From CAIWHR01 sp963846855 (GTDB taxonomy: Bacteria > Pseudomonadota > Gammaproteobacteria > Burkholderiales > Casimicrobiaceae): DNA of 64,000 nt. A program made the position numbers and the translations under genes. Below the pieces are notes generated by a model, which searched no databases, was not told the origin of the DNA, and saw only the letters and a program-made list of their open reading frames with translations. Below are positions 1 through 7,777 of this stretch, piece by piece. The DNA lies in contig CAWJXK010000008.1 of assembly GCA_963846855.1 (NCBI GenBank), forward strand, positions 496,001 to 560,000, written 5' to 3'. Position 1 is the first letter of the stretch, and each line of letters starts with the position of its first letter.

Positions 1-1
1 T

Positions 2-118
2 TCGCCGCCCATCATCGCGACGGTGCTGGCGTACCTCGTGTTCTCCGCGCTCGTTGCCGTGCCCTATGCGATTTGGCGAAGGCGCGCGGCGACAAGTGTG
101 TCAGTGCCCGGGTCATGA
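2..118 (+). CDS. C-terminal end of a membrane protein (partial)
   Basis: The first 118 bases stay open in one plus-strand frame and end in TGA at 116-118. The 38 visible residues form a hydrophobic, membrane-spanning helix (PIIATVLAYLVFSALVAVPY) followed by a basic RRR cluster and a short polar tail, as at the cytoplasmic C-terminus of an inner-membrane protein. The gene begins outside the window, so the family cannot be named. It ends 361 bases before the next gene, which has its own promoter. Confidence 0.5.
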   Translation, partial: SPPIIATVLAYLVFSALVAVPYAIWRRRAATSVSVPGS

Positions 119-224
119 ATGTCGGCCGGCGGGCGGCCTATGTTCGCCGGATGCGGCAGGATGTCACAGGGATACCGCAGCTTGTACCGAATCGTCGGGG
201 CGCCCTGATTTCACAGTGCCAGCC

Positions 225-238
225 TTGACGTTCATCAA
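225..238 (+). promoter_or_regulatory. FNR/ANR-type binding site
   Basis: TTGACGTTCATCAA matches the FNR/ANR consensus TTGAT-N4-ATCAA with one mismatch. Its centre at 231.5 lies 41.5 bases upstream of the start predicted from the -10 element at 261-266, the exact spacing of a class II FNR-activated promoter. This suggests low-oxygen induction of the acyltransferase-acetate kinase operon. Assignment is by pattern only. Confidence 0.55.
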
Positions 239-260
239 TCGATCGCTTCATCGCAGCGGT

Positions 261-266
261 CATAAT
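261..266 (+). promoter_or_regulatory. -10 element of the DUF3141-pta-ackA-fabI operon
   Basis: CATAAT matches the sigma-70 -10 consensus at five of six positions. There is no good -35; the FNR-like site covers that position, as expected for an activator-dependent promoter. The predicted transcript start is about 273. Confidence 0.5.
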
Positions 267-479
267 TCCCTCGGAGCGGCGCGCCGCGGAACATGCTGCC
301 GGGCGGGCTGGTCCCAGTTCCGGAAAAGGTAGTTGGCGCCCATGCGTCGATCGATGACTTCTCTCCTGATTTCGAGGCCCGCATCGGACCACGCCGATGC
401 GCACCTGGCTCCCGGCGCACATTGCCGGCGGCGTGTCCCAAGGCATCGTCCTCCCTCTCCCATCTGAAAAGGTTCGTTC

Positions 480-2840
480 ATGAACGCAACCACGCAGGTC
501 GCACGAAGCTACGAAATCTCGAACAAGGTCGCGCAGCTGTATCAGAAGCGAACCAAGGTCGCACAGGAGCATTTTCGCGAGCGGCTCACCAAGGCCGGTG
601 TCGACGGCATGGCCGGCATTGCGCTGAAGCCTGTCGCGCCAACCGAGGCCTGGTCGAACTGGTACGCCTACGCGACCGATTTCGCGCAGCGCTCGATCCT
701 GTTCTGGGATACGCTGCGCGAGCGTGGCAACAATTTCGTCGAGCACAACCGTGCGGGATTGCCGCCGGTCCTGCATTTCGACCACGAGATGGTCGTTGAC
801 GGCAGGAAGCTCGCCCGTCCGGTCAACTATGCGCTGGTGCGCATCGTGCCGCCGCAGGGCGTGCGCGTCGACCCGAAGCGGCGACCCTACGTGATCATCG
901 ACCCGCGCGCCGGGCATGGCCCGGGTATCGGCGGCTTCAAGGACGACTCGCAGGTCGGCGTCGCGCTGCGCGAGGGTCATCCCGTCTACTTCGTCATCTT
1001 CTTCCGCGACCCCGAGCCGGGCCAGACGCTGCTCGACGTCTGCGAAGCCGAGCAGCAGTTCGTGAAGAAGGTGCGCGAGCTGCATCCTGCGAGCGCGAAG
1101 CCTGCCATCGTCGGCAACTGCCAGGGTGGCTGGGCGGCGATGATGCTCGCGGCGTCGGGCCCCGAGGACACGGGACCGATCGTGATCAACGGCGCGCCGA
1201 TGTCGTACTGGGGCGGCGCATTCCAGGAAGGCGCCGGGGACAACCCGATGCGCTACGCAGGCGGCATGCTGGGTGGCACGTGGCTCTCGTCGTTCGCGGC
1301 AGACTTGGGCGACGGGGTGTTCGACGGCGCGTATCTCGTCGAGAACTTCGAGAACCTCAATCCGGCCAACACCTTCTGGGACAAGTATTACAACCTGTTC
1401 GCGAACGTCGACACCGAGCCTCCGCGCTTTCTCGAGTTCGAGCGCTGGTGGGGCGGCTTCTATCTGATGAACCGCGAGGAGATCGAGTGGATCACCCGCA
1501 ACCTCTTCGTCGGCAACAAGCTCTGGTCCGGCACCAAGGGAACGGGCGGCAAGACGTTCGATCTGCGCGACATCAAGGCGCCGATCGTCCTGTTCGCGTC
1601 AATGGGCGACAACATCACGCCGCCGCAACAGGCTTTCAACTGGGTGGCGGACGTCTACGGCTCGACCGACGAGATCAAGTCGCGGGGCCAGGTGATCGTG
1701 GGACTGCTCCACGAGGACATCGGGCACCTCGGGATCTTCGTCTCCGGCAAGGTGGCGAAGAAGGAGCACGCGCAGATCGTCTCCGTGCTGAAATCGATCG
1801 AGTCGCTTCCGCCCGGCCTGTACGGAATGAAGATTCACGATGTCAAGGGCCGTGACGGCAAGGTCGAGTACGAGGTCACTTTCGTCGAGCGCCAGCTGGA
1901 GGAGATCGTCGCGCGCCTCAATCGCTTCGAGCGCAATGACGAGAAGCCGTTCGAGGCGGTTGCCGCGCTGTCGGACTTCAACCAGCGCGCGTACGAGCTC
2001 TTCGCGCAGCCATTCGTCCAGTCGCTGGGCAACGAGGTCACGGCCAAGGTATCGCGGCAACTGCATCCGCTGCGCGCCCAGCGCTGGGCATTTTCCGACC
2101 TGAATCCATGGCTGGCGTGGCTCGGGCCGGCGGCGCAGGCAGTGAAGGCGCAACGCCAGGCGTTGGCGGCGGACAATCCCGCGCGCAAGATCGAGCGGAT
2201 GGTCTCGGAAGGCGTCAGCGCATCACTCGATTACTATCGCGAGACGCGTGACGCGACGAGCGAGGCGGCCTTCTTCCAGACCTACGGCAACGTGTTCTCG
2301 CTCTATCTCGCCGACAAGCACGAGGCCGACGAGCGTGCGGCACAGATTGCAGCCGAGCCGCGCGACCTGCCGTTCGTCAAGGAGGCGCTGGCGTCGATCG
2401 AGGAAGGCGGATTCGCCGAGGCGCTGGCCCGTGTGGGTGCGCTGCTCGCCAGGCGGGGCGCACCGCTGCCGCTGGCACGGCTCGCGCTCAAGCAGGAGCT
2501 CACTGTCGAATACCGCGCTCTCCTGCCCGACGTCACGCCCGATCAGTGGCGGCGCATCCGCGGCGAGCAGGACATCATCGTCCGCTACGAGCCCGAGAAG
2601 GCGATTGCGGCGCTGCCGAAGCTGCTGTCCAAGCAGGGCGATCGCGAGCGGCTGGTCACGCTGGTCCGCAGGCTCCTCGCGGACGAACGCATGCGGCGTT
2701 TCGAGCCCACGACCGAACAGCTCGACATGATGGAAAACATCGGCGAGACCCTCGATGTCACGCCAATCAAGGGACGCCGCGCCTCGCTCACTCGGAAAGC
2801 GAAGCGCGCTCCGGCAGCGAAACGGCGCAGGAGCAAATGA
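480..2840 (+). CDS. DUF3141 domain protein (PHA synthase-like alpha/beta hydrolase)
   Basis: A 786-residue protein of the DUF3141 family, which is related to class I polyhydroxyalkanoate synthases and often annotated as poly(3-hydroxyalkanoate) synthetase-like. Residues about 130-440 form an alpha/beta-hydrolase core. The nucleophile elbow reads GNCQGG with Cys214, the Cys-type box of PHA synthases. The C-terminal third is helical and charged and ends in a Lys/Arg-rich tail. The ATG follows an AAAGG ribosome site. The stop overlaps the next ATG by four bases (ATGA), so the two are translationally coupled. The exact reaction is unknown. The linkage to phosphate acyltransferase, acetate kinase and FabI suggests a role in acyl-CoA or PHA metabolism. 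Confidence 0.85.
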   Translation: MNATTQVARSYEISNKVAQLYQKRTKVAQEHFRERLTKAGVDGMAGIALKPVAPTEAWSNWYAYATDFAQRSILFWDTLRERGNNFVEHNRAGLPPVLHFDHEMVVDGRKLARPVNYALVRIVPPQGVRVDPKRRPYVIIDPRAGHGPGIGGFKDDSQVGVALREGHPVYFVIFFRDPEPGQTLLDVCEAEQQFVKKVRELHPASAKPAIVGNCQGGWAAMMLAASGPEDTGPIVINGAPMSYWGGAFQEGAGDNPMRYAGGMLGGTWLSSFAADLGDGVFDGAYLVENFENLNPANTFWDKYYNLFANVDTEPPRFLEFERWWGGFYLMNREEIEWITRNLFVGNKLWSGTKGTGGKTFDLRDIKAPIVLFASMGDNITPPQQAFNWVADVYGSTDEIKSRGQVIVGLLHEDIGHLGIFVSGKVAKKEHAQIVSVLKSIESLPPGLYGMKIHDVKGRDGKVEYEVTFVERQLEEIVARLNRFERNDEKPFEAVAALSDFNQRAYELFAQPFVQSLGNEVTAKVSRQLHPLRAQRWAFSDLNPWLAWLGPAAQAVKAQRQALAADNPARKIERMVSEGVSASLDYYRETRDATSEAAFFQTYGNVFSLYLADKHEADERAAQIAAEPRDLPFVKEALASIEEGGFAEALARVGALLARRGAPLPLARLALKQELTVEYRALLPDVTPDQWRRIRGEQDIIVRYEPEKAIAALPKLLSKQGDRERLVTLVRRLLADERMRRFEPTTEQLDMMENIGETLDVTPIKGRRASLTRKAKRAPAAKRRRSK

Positions 2841-3808
2841 TGCCACGCGCAGAAACAGAAACGCGGACGGAACGCAAGCACGAGAAGTACCAGCGGCTGC
2901 TGGATTTTTGCAAAACGCTGCCGCCGACGCCGACGGCCGTCGCGCACCCCTGCGACGAGAGCTCGCTCGCGAGCGCCGTCGAGGCGGCGAAAATGGGACT
3001 GATTACGCCGATCCTCGTCGGCCCGCGGGCGCGAATCGAGGCCGTCGCGAAGGAGAAGCATCTCGATATCACGGGATTCGAGATCGTCGATGCGGCGCAC
3101 AGTAACGATTCCGCCGCAAAGGCAGTTGCGCTCGTGCGCGAAGGCAGGGCGGAAGCGCTGATGAAGGGCAGCCTTCACACCGACGAGCTGATGGGCGAGG
3201 TGGTGAAGCGCGACACCGGGCTGCGCACGGCGCGCCGCGTGAGCCACTGCTTCATCATGGACGTCCCGACGTACGCGGAGACGCTGATCGTCACCGACGC
3301 CGCCGTGAACATCGCGCCTTCGCTGGCAGACAAGGTTGACATCATCCAGAACGCGATCGATCTCGCCCACGCGCTGCGCTTCCCCGAGGTGCGCGTGGCG
3401 ATACTCTCGGCGATGGAAACCGTCAATCCGGCGGTGCCCTCGACGGTCGAGGCTGCCGCGCTGTGCAAGATGGCCGATCGCAGGCAGATCACCGGCGCGA
3501 TCGTCGACGGGCCGCTCGCGCTTGACAACGCAATCAGCCTGGAATCCGTCGCGATCAAGAAGATCGACTCGCCGGTCGCGGGTCGCGCCAATGTCCTCGT
3601 CGTGCCGGATCTCGAGGCCGGCAACATGCTTGCCAAGAGCCTGTCATTCATGGCGCGGGCTGATGCCGCCGGCATCGTGCTCGGCGCGCGCGTGCCGATC
3701 ATCCTCACGAGCCGCGCCGATTCGGTGATCACCCGGCTTGCTTCCTGTGCGATTGCCGCGCTGGTCGCGAGTACGCGGCGCGAAACGGCGGGCAAGGCCG
3801 TGGGCTGA
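2837..3808 (+). CDS. Phosphate acetyl/butyryltransferase (enoyl-CoA hydratase/phosphate acetyltransferase type)
   Basis: A 323-residue enzyme of the PTA_PTB family, often annotated as bifunctional enoyl-CoA hydratase/phosphate acetyltransferase. It should interconvert acyl-CoA and acyl phosphate in the cytosol, feeding the acetate kinase encoded next. Family stretches seen are MKGSLHTDELM, the SHCFIMDVPTY segment, the VNPAVPST loop and VVPDLEAGNMLAKSL near the C-terminus. The frame is open upstream into the preceding gene; the start is placed at ATG 2837, which overlaps the DUF3141 stop, and a second ATG follows at 2840. No N-terminal hydratase (MaoC) domain is present, so only the transferase half is encoded. 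Confidence 0.85.
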   Translation: MMPRAETETRTERKHEKYQRLLDFCKTLPPTPTAVAHPCDESSLASAVEAAKMGLITPILVGPRARIEAVAKEKHLDITGFEIVDAAHSNDSAAKAVALVREGRAEALMKGSLHTDELMGEVVKRDTGLRTARRVSHCFIMDVPTYAETLIVTDAAVNIAPSLADKVDIIQNAIDLAHALRFPEVRVAILSAMETVNPAVPSTVEAAALCKMADRRQITGAIVDGPLALDNAISLESVAIKKIDSPVAGRANVLVVPDLEAGNMLAKSLSFMARADAAGIVLGARVPIILTSRADSVITRLASCAIAALVASTRRETAGKAVG

Positions 3809-3812
3809 CCCG

Positions 3813-4994
3813 ATGGACGCCGTCGCTGTCATCAACGCCGGCTCGTCGAGCATCAAGTTCTCGTTGTTCACCGCGGTTGCCGGCGAGCTGGCACTCGCGG
3901 CGCGCGGCCAGATCGAGGGCCTGTTCACCTCTCCGCGGTTCGCCGCGAAAGACACGGACGGCGCTGTCATCGCCGAGAAATCGTGGGGTGACGGCGTGCA
4001 GCTGGGGCACGGCGGCGCGCTCGATCATCTCGTCTCGTTCCTGCGCGCGCAGTTTACCGAGCATCGCCTCGCGGCCGTCGGCCATCGCGTCGTCCACGGC
4101 GGACTCGAATTCAGCAAGCCCGTTCGCGTCGACGCAGCCGTTGTCGCGGCGCTGGAGAAGTTCGTTCCGCTGGCGCCGTTGCACCAGCCGCACAACCTCG
4201 CGCCGATCCGGGCGCTCCTGGAGCGCGCCCCCACGCTGCCGCAGGTTGCCTGCTTCGACACCGCGTTCCACCACGGCCAGCCGCCGGTCGCGCAGGCCTT
4301 CGCGCTGCCGAAGGCGATCACCGACCGTGGCGTGCGGCGGTACGGATTCCACGGCCTGTCCTACGAGTACATTGCGCAGGCACTGCCGCGATACGACGCG
4401 CGCGCGGCCGCAGGAAAGACCGTCGTGCTTCATCTCGGCAACGGCGCCAGCATGTGCGCGATGGCGGCGGGACGCAGCGTGGCGAGCACGATGGGATTCA
4501 CCGCGGTCGACGGGCTGCCGATGGGAACGCGGTGCGGCAACCTTGACCCGGGCGTCATGCTCTACCTGATGGACGAGCTTCGCATGGACACGCGGGCGAT
4601 CGAGAAGCTCATCTACCAGCAATCCGGCCTGCTCGGAGTCTCGGGCATTTCGAGCGACATGCGTACACTGGAAGCGAGCGCCGATCCGGCGGCGAAGGCC
4701 GCGATCGACCTCTTCGTCTATCGGATCGCGCGGGAGCTGGGCTCGCTCGCGGCGGCGCTCGGCGGCCTCGACGCGATCGTCTTCACGGCCGGCATTGGAG
4801 AGAACAGCAGGAGCCTGCGGGCGCGCGTCTGCACCAATGCATCGTGGCTCGGCGTCGAGCTCGATTCGTCGGCCAACGAAGCGAACGGGCCGCGGCTCAG
4901 CACGCCGGGAAGCCATGTAGCGGCCTGGGTCGTGCCGACCAACGAGGAGCTCATGATCGCGCGCCACACCTGGCACACGCTCGCCGGGCAATGA
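3813..4994 (+). CDS. ackA: Acetate kinase
   Basis: A 393-residue acetate/propionate kinase, close to the usual length of about 400. It transfers phosphate between ATP and acetate and completes acetyl-CoA to acetate conversion with the upstream transferase. The N-terminal phosphate loop NAGSSSIKFSLF, the GHRVVHGG segment, CFDTAFHHG with its conserved histidine, LHLGNGAS and the C-terminal GIGENS motif are all visible. The start ATG at 3813 lies four bases after the transferase stop; the frame runs open upstream but has no support there. fabI starts 13 bases downstream, so this belongs to a four-gene operon. Confidence 0.92.
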   Translation: MDAVAVINAGSSSIKFSLFTAVAGELALAARGQIEGLFTSPRFAAKDTDGAVIAEKSWGDGVQLGHGGALDHLVSFLRAQFTEHRLAAVGHRVVHGGLEFSKPVRVDAAVVAALEKFVPLAPLHQPHNLAPIRALLERAPTLPQVACFDTAFHHGQPPVAQAFALPKAITDRGVRRYGFHGLSYEYIAQALPRYDARAAAGKTVVLHLGNGASMCAMAAGRSVASTMGFTAVDGLPMGTRCGNLDPGVMLYLMDELRMDTRAIEKLIYQQSGLLGVSGISSDMRTLEASADPAAKAAIDLFVYRIARELGSLAAALGGLDAIVFTAGIGENSRSLRARVCTNASWLGVELDSSANEANGPRLSTPGSHVAAWVVPTNEELMIARHTWHTLAGQ

Positions 4995-5007
4995 GAGAAA
5001 GCCGAAC

Positions 5008-5790
5008 ATGAAGCCTGAAATTCCCCGTCCCGTGCTGAAGGGCCAGAAAGCACTCGTCGTCGGCGTCGCGAACGAGCATTCGATCGCCTATGGCTGCGCC
5101 AAGGCGTTTCGCGAGCTTGGTGCCGATCTGGCAATCACGTATCTCAACGAAAAGGCCCGCCCGTACGTCGAGCCGCTGGCGAAGGCACTCGAAGCGCCGC
5201 TGTTCCTCCCGCTGGACGTGAGTGTCGACGGCGAGCTCGAGGCGGTATTCGCCGCGATCGGCCGGGAATGGGGCGAGCTCGACATCCTCGTGCACTCGAT
5301 CGCGTTCGCGCCGAAGGAAGACCTTCAGGGCGGCCTCATCAATTGCTCCGCAGCGGGGTTCGCCAAGGCGATGGACGTGTCGTGCCATTCGTTCGTGCGG
5401 ATGGCGCGGCTCGCCGCTCCGCTGATGAAGCGCGGCGGCACGATGTTCGCGATGAGCTATCACGGTGCCACCAAGGTCATACCGACGTACAGCGTGATGG
5501 GTCCCGTGAAGGCCGCGCTCGAGTCGTGCTGCCGTTATCTTGCCTACGAGCTGGGCGGCAAGGGCATTCGCGTGCACGCCATTTCGCCCGGCCCGCTCAA
5601 GACGCGTGCCGCGTCGGGGCTCAAGGACTTCGACCTTCTGCTGACCGAAGTCGAGCAGCGCGCACCGATCGGCGAGCTGGTCGACATCATGGACGTCGGC
5701 TTCACGTGTGCGTATCTTGCGACGCCGTATGCGCGACGCCTGTCCGGCGAGACGCTCTACGTCGACGGCGGCGTGAATATAATGGCGTGA
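5008..5790 (+). CDS. fabI: Enoyl-[acyl-carrier-protein] reductase (NADH), FabI
   Basis: A 260-residue short-chain dehydrogenase of the FabI type, which reduces trans-2-enoyl-ACP in the last step of each fatty-acid elongation cycle. The nucleotide-binding start reads GVANEHSIAYG, as in FabI rather than the GxxxGxG of ordinary SDRs. The catalytic residues fit Tyr151 and Tyr161-x6-Lys168. It is the last gene of the DUF3141-pta-ackA operon, which suggests a paralogue serving acyl metabolism in that pathway rather than the housekeeping enzyme. Its TGA stop is embedded in the first unit of the 114-bp tandem array. Confidence 0.9.
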   Translation: MKPEIPRPVLKGQKALVVGVANEHSIAYGCAKAFRELGADLAITYLNEKARPYVEPLAKALEAPLFLPLDVSVDGELEAVFAAIGREWGELDILVHSIAFAPKEDLQGGLINCSAAGFAKAMDVSCHSFVRMARLAAPLMKRGGTMFAMSYHGATKVIPTYSVMGPVKAALESCCRYLAYELGGKGIRVHAISPGPLKTRAASGLKDFDLLLTEVEQRAPIGELVDIMDVGFTCAYLATPYARRLSGETLYVDGGVNIMA

Positions 5791-6474
5791 GCCCGGGAGC
5801 AGGGGCCCCACGTTTGACGTGGGGATGCGACCAAGGCGAATCGACATGGAAGGCCGACAACGGGACCGCGGCATGTCGAGTGGGTGATGGAGGCCGCGGC
5901 GTGAGCCCGGGAGCAGGGGCCCCACGTTTGACGTGGGGATGCGACCAAGGCGAATCGACATGGAAGGCCGACAACGGGACCGCGGCATGTCGAGTGGGTG
6001 ATGGAGGCCGCGGCGTGAGCCCGGGAGCAGGGGCCCCACGTTTGACGTGGGGATGCGACCAAGGCGAATCGACATGGAAGGCCGACAACGGGACCGCGGC
6101 ATGTCGAGTGGGTGATGGAGGCCGCGGCGTGAGCCCGGGAGCAGGGGCCCCACGTTTGGCGTGGGGATGCGACCAAGGCGAATCGACATGGAAGGCCGAC
6201 AACGGGACCGCGGCATGTCGAGTGGGTGATGGAGGCCGCGGCGTGAGCCCGGGAGCAGGGGCCCCACGTTTGATGTGGGGATGCGACCAAGGCGAATCGA
6301 CATGGAAGGCCGACAACGGGACCGCGGCACGTCGAATGGGTGATGGAGGCCGTGGCGTGAGCCCGGGAGCAGGGCCCCGCGGGCAGTCTGTCGTGGGGAT
6401 GCGACCGAGGCGAATCGACATAGAAGGCCGACAACGGGACCGCGGCATATCGGCTGGGTGATGGAGGCCGCGGC
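5787..6474 (+). repeat. Six tandem 114-bp repeats with conserved hairpins
   Basis: Units start at 5787, 5901, 6015, 6129, 6243 and 6357, each exactly 114 bases apart. Units 1-3 are identical, units 4 and 5 carry a few substitutions and unit 6 is the most diverged. Each unit begins GTGAGCCCGGGAGCAG; the first GTGA contains the fabI stop. A perfect hairpin, CCCCACGT-TTG-ACGTGGGG, lies near the 5' end, and a second inverted pair, CCGCGGC/GCCGCGG, closes the unit. Because 114 is divisible by three, a GTG frame reads through 5787-6461 as 38-residue repeats, but it has no Shine-Dalgarno site and looks fortuitous. There are no spacers, so it is not CRISPR. Confidence 0.9.
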
Positions 6475-6521
6475 CTGAGGCGACCTGTCGGCGGGCGCCT
6501 CCAGCATCGGAAGGAGTTGCG

Positions 6522-6773
6522 ATGGAACGACTATGGATTGCAAACATTGCGCCGGGAACGACCGACGACGAGATCAAGGCGCTCGTCGCCAAGTATTCGC
6601 GCGACCCGATGGAGTGCGCCGAACTCCAGCATGTCGAGGGTGATGGCAGTCGGCCGGCCGTGCTGATGACGTTCACCGGCAAGAAATTCGACACGCTGGG
6701 CAATCTCGCGCTGCGCCTCAACGGCATGTATTGGAAGAACCGGACGCTCTCGGCGTCAACCATGCTGGGCTGA
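6522..6773 (+). CDS. Small RRM-type RNA-binding protein
   Basis: An 83-residue protein with the layout of a single RNA-recognition motif. An RNP2-like strand LWIANI lies at residues 4-9, a first helix contains TTDDEIKALVAKY, and an RNP1-like strand PAVLMTF is followed by a second helix with LALRLNGMYW. Stand-alone RRM proteins of about 80-100 residues occur in many proteobacteria and bind RNA, but their targets are mostly unknown. The ATG follows AAGGAG at 6511-6516. The gene starts 48 bases after the last 114-bp repeat, so it may share a transcript with the array. Confidence 0.7.
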   Translation: MERLWIANIAPGTTDDEIKALVAKYSRDPMECAELQHVEGDGSRPAVLMTFTGKKFDTLGNLALRLNGMYWKNRTLSASTMLG

Positions 6774-7014
6774 TGCGCCAAGCGCGCACGGGCTAGGCAA
6801 TCGGCGCCAAGGTGGGGAGGCACGCGCCGTTGCCGCAATGCTGGTGCCGAACGCGATGGGATGGCGTTGGAGATTCGAGCCGTTCCCTTTAACATCTTGG
6901 CGACTGGTGCTACACATGGCTCTCGGCGCATAATTCATGTGCAATCCCGTTCACGCCGTGGCGGGGTGTCCGTTGACGTGACGAGGCAGATTTTCTGTCG
7001 GAGGAGACAATAAA

Positions 7015-7233
7015 ATGGATGTGGTGAAGCTACTTGCAATCCTGCTGGTCGTTGGCGGGATCCTCGCGTTAGCGTATGGCGGATTCACCTACACGAAGGA
7101 GACCCACGAGACCAAGATCGGGCCGGTCACACTCTCGGTATCCGACAAGGAAACCGTGAACATCCCGATCTGGGCCGGTGTCGGAGCGATCGTGCTCGGT
7201 GGATTGCTGCTGGTGTTCGGCAAGAAGGGCTGA
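7015..7233 (+). CDS. Small two-helix membrane protein (DUF3185-like)
   Basis: A 72-residue protein with two membrane helices (residues about 5-24 and 51-68) separated by a polar segment containing the pattern IGPVTLSVSDKETVNIP, and a Lys-Lys-Gly end. This resembles the DUF3185-type small inner-membrane proteins common in proteobacteria. GGAGGAG lies about 8 bases upstream of the ATG. Function is not known. It begins a cluster of very small envelope proteins. Confidence 0.65.
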   Translation: MDVVKLLAILLVVGGILALAYGGFTYTKETHETKIGPVTLSVSDKETVNIPIWAGVGAIVLGGLLLVFGKKG

Positions 7234-7393
7234 ACTCTGCCGTTCTAGCTCGATCGGCCCGCCGCGCCCCGCGCGAACGGGCTGGTCCCTCTTACTCGCG
7301 CATCTCTTCTTCGTGCCTGGGCTCGCGGCCCTCCGCCACGCGGCACACTGCCGCGTGCGGCGTGATCACGCCGATCCGGTCGCGAGGCGGGAA

Positions 7394-7573
7394 TCAGGCG
7401 GCATCGCGGGGCGGCGCAAGATTGCCACCCTCGTTCTCCCATTCGTGCAGGTCGGCCTTGTGAGCCTTCCTCTCGACACGGCGTTTGTGCTTTCGCCGTG
7501 AGCTCATGGCCAATCCCAAGGCGGCGCCGCCGCAAGCGGCGAGCAATACGGTCCAGCGTTTGTCCATGCTCAT
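7394..7573 (-). CDS. Small basic membrane-anchored protein, 59 residues
   Basis: Read by eye on the minus strand: MSMDKRWTVLLAACGGAALG, then a basic SSRRKHKRRVERK stretch and an acidic end with DLHEWENEGGN. It has one N-terminal helix with a glycine-rich half and a charged cytoplasmic tail; similar tails ending in a WENEGGN-like pattern are seen in small betaproteobacterial proteins. A GAGG ribosome site precedes the ATG at 7573. Function unknown. Confidence 0.55.
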   Translation of the reverse strand: MSMDKRWTVLLAACGGAALGLAMSSRRKHKRRVERKAHKADLHEWENEGGNLAPPRDAA

Positions 7574-7665
7574 GGCAACCTCGATTCGATGAAGGGTCGT
7601 TTGCTCGATGCAGCATTCGCACTATGAGGTGCATCGGGCCGATCGATCGGTACGCTGACGAACAC

Positions 7666-7767
7666 ATGAACCGGCTCCGCAAGACTGCGATCGGCGCCGT
7701 GCTCGTCATATGCGTGACGGGCGGATGTCGGGTGCCCGCCGGAGGACGGGCAGGCGAGGCCTTGTGA
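7666..7767 (+). CDS. Possible tiny lipoprotein, 33 residues
   Basis: The frame encodes a short peptide with a basic start (MNRLRK), a hydrophobic stretch and a possible lipobox VTGGC. It ends at TGA 7765-7767, just before the 3' end of the convergent glucan synthase gene. No clear Shine-Dalgarno is seen, and the mature part would be only about 13 residues. It could be a truncated lipoprotein gene or chance. Confidence 0.25.
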   Translation: MNRLRKTAIGAVLVICVTGGCRVPAGGRAGEAL

Positions 7768-7777
7768 ACGCGCGGGG

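Larger units (their letters stand above)
119..479. other. Intergenic region with regulated promoter
   Basis: This 361-base gap has no convincing gene. It holds an FNR-like box, a -10 element and a long 5' leader of the DUF3141 operon (about 200 bases from the predicted transcription start to the ATG). No terminator with a T-run is seen for the upstream membrane protein gene. Confidence 0.5.

Noticed and set aside
5787..6461. 224-residue repeat protein encoded by the 114-bp array
   Set aside because: No ribosome site, and other frames of the array (including two on the opposite strand) are equally open because the unit is 38 codons; substitutions follow RNA pairing rather than codon meaning.
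5787..6474. CRISPR array
   Set aside because: Repeats are contiguous with no spacers, unit too long, and no cas genes nearby.
7666..7767. Strong lipoprotein call for the 33-residue frame
   Set aside because: Listed only with low confidence because there is no ribosome site and the mature part is too short.
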